Part shown: one piece after another, positions 63,279 through 64,000 of the stretch
Numbering within the stretch: position 1 is the stretch's first letter
Layout of the letters: the number at the start of each line of letters is the position of its first letter
Assembly (NCBI GenBank): GCA_032164245.1
Contig: JAVMKO010000006.1
Coordinates: forward strand, 5,533,001 to 5,597,000
Length of the DNA: 64,000 nucleotides
Direction of reading: 5' to 3'
Source: Sternotherus odoratus
Lineage: Eukaryota > Chordata > Testudines > Kinosternidae
The notes under the pieces: model-generated
Told to the model about the DNA's origin: nothing
What the model saw: only the letters and a program-made list of their open reading frames with translations
The model's database searches: none
Position numbers and translations under genes: made by a program

Positions 63279-64000
63279 CTAAGACACAAAACAAAACGAC
63301 TTATTAGGCTTTGGTTTCAGTCAGGCTTTGTGTTGCTGGCTCCCAGGAGATTGGGGGAGGGGACTCAGATCTCAGAAAAAAGAAGCCTCCACCCACAAGT
63401 GCTTCTCTGCTGCATTAGAGGGAAGGGTCTCAGCTTCTGTTACAGCTTGGTTGACAACAATGACAAAAGTGGCAGAGGCGGGACCGATATGATAGCAGCT
63501 GAGCTATCATCCCCCATCCGCCCCCTGCTCCTCCCCCCTGCCCCCCCACAGTGCTGGGGCTAGGAAACAGCAGCTACCTTCCCAAACTCTTCTCACCTCT
63601 GGTCCAAAGGCAGAGGGAAAGGAGAGGCAGGGTCAGTTCCCTGCCTGCATGCTCTCCGCAGACAGGGCCCAGGGCAGCTATGTGCTGTTGGTATTTTAAG
63701 GACCCTCTCAAAAATAATATCAACTTGCCTGCCATAGGCCCAGAGGTAGATGTTCTAGCAGAGAGGGAGCTGAGGTGCTAGAGCGTTTATTTGGTTCTTC
63801 CATTTAAACCAAAAAATTCTCTGTCATACACATAATCAAGGAGACAGGCAACAGCACCTGGAGGCACACTTACTGTAAGTGCCGTTGCGGCAAGCATTTC
63901 TACTTTGGTCCTAGACAAACAAACTGAGTATTGACGGACTGACACAGAGCTCAGTGTCATCTTCGGAGTGGGGATGGAGCCCCTGAGCGGGAGGGAAGGA
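63279..64000 (-). promoter_or_regulatory. Sequence upstream of MAP4K5 exon 1
   Basis: About 0.7 kb. A C-rich block at 63505-63555 reads, on the gene strand, as G-runs with a GC-box-like gggggcggat (about 63513-63526). There is no TATA box in an obvious place and no CpG-island density, unusual for a broadly expressed kinase promoter. This fits the idea that the true first exon and promoter lie to the right of the window. Otherwise I see nothing in it. Confidence 0.35.

Overview
This is a vertebrate nuclear window, most likely from a turtle. It has widely spaced short exons with GT-AG introns, CR1 LINEs in both orientations, a tRNA-derived SINE, and many small DNA transposons (hAT-like and pogo/Tigger-like) of kinds I associate with turtle genomes. 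The turtle call comes from the repeat types and from how close the protein is to human. It is an inference.

One protein-coding gene fills the window: MAP4K5 (KHS/GCKR), a GCK-subfamily Ste20 kinase, on the minus strand. Its ATG lies at 63116. I placed 24 consecutive coding exons from 63116 down to 2591. Splice phases agree at every junction, giving about 626 codons. They encode the whole kinase domain (residues ~20-277), the proline-rich linker (~290-490) and the first part of the citron-homology (CNH) domain (~494-626). The last ~220 residues and the 3' UTR lie beyond position 1. Two further in-frame splice options lie in the linker: a 45-nt cassette exon (10163-10207) and a second donor that lengthens exon 17 by 57 nt (8152-8208). 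Both sit beside the polyproline motif.

Layout by position: 1-9.2 kb, CNH and linker exons; 9.2-17 kb, linker exons; 17-29 kb, kinase exons; 28.7-43.9 kb (intron 2) and 44.0-63.0 kb (intron 1), two large introns that are mostly repeat-derived; 63.0-63.3 kb, first coding exon and leader; 63.3-64 kb, upstream intron or promoter-proximal DNA. No second gene, functional tRNA, rRNA or CRISPR array was found.

The repeats are the most unusual part. Five complete non-autonomous hAT-like elements have exact 8-bp target-site duplications (TSDs), all of the form nnnTAnnn. A short retroposon-like family occurs four times with 12-14 bp TSDs, and two of these copies are near-perfect fold-back palindromes. 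Five TA-flanked pogo/Tigger-like miniature elements fall into groups, and one group shares its GC-rich interior with a differently bounded element. I found no multi-gene system. The observations worth follow-up are the two alternative linker segments, the fold-back retroposons and an intronic hairpin.
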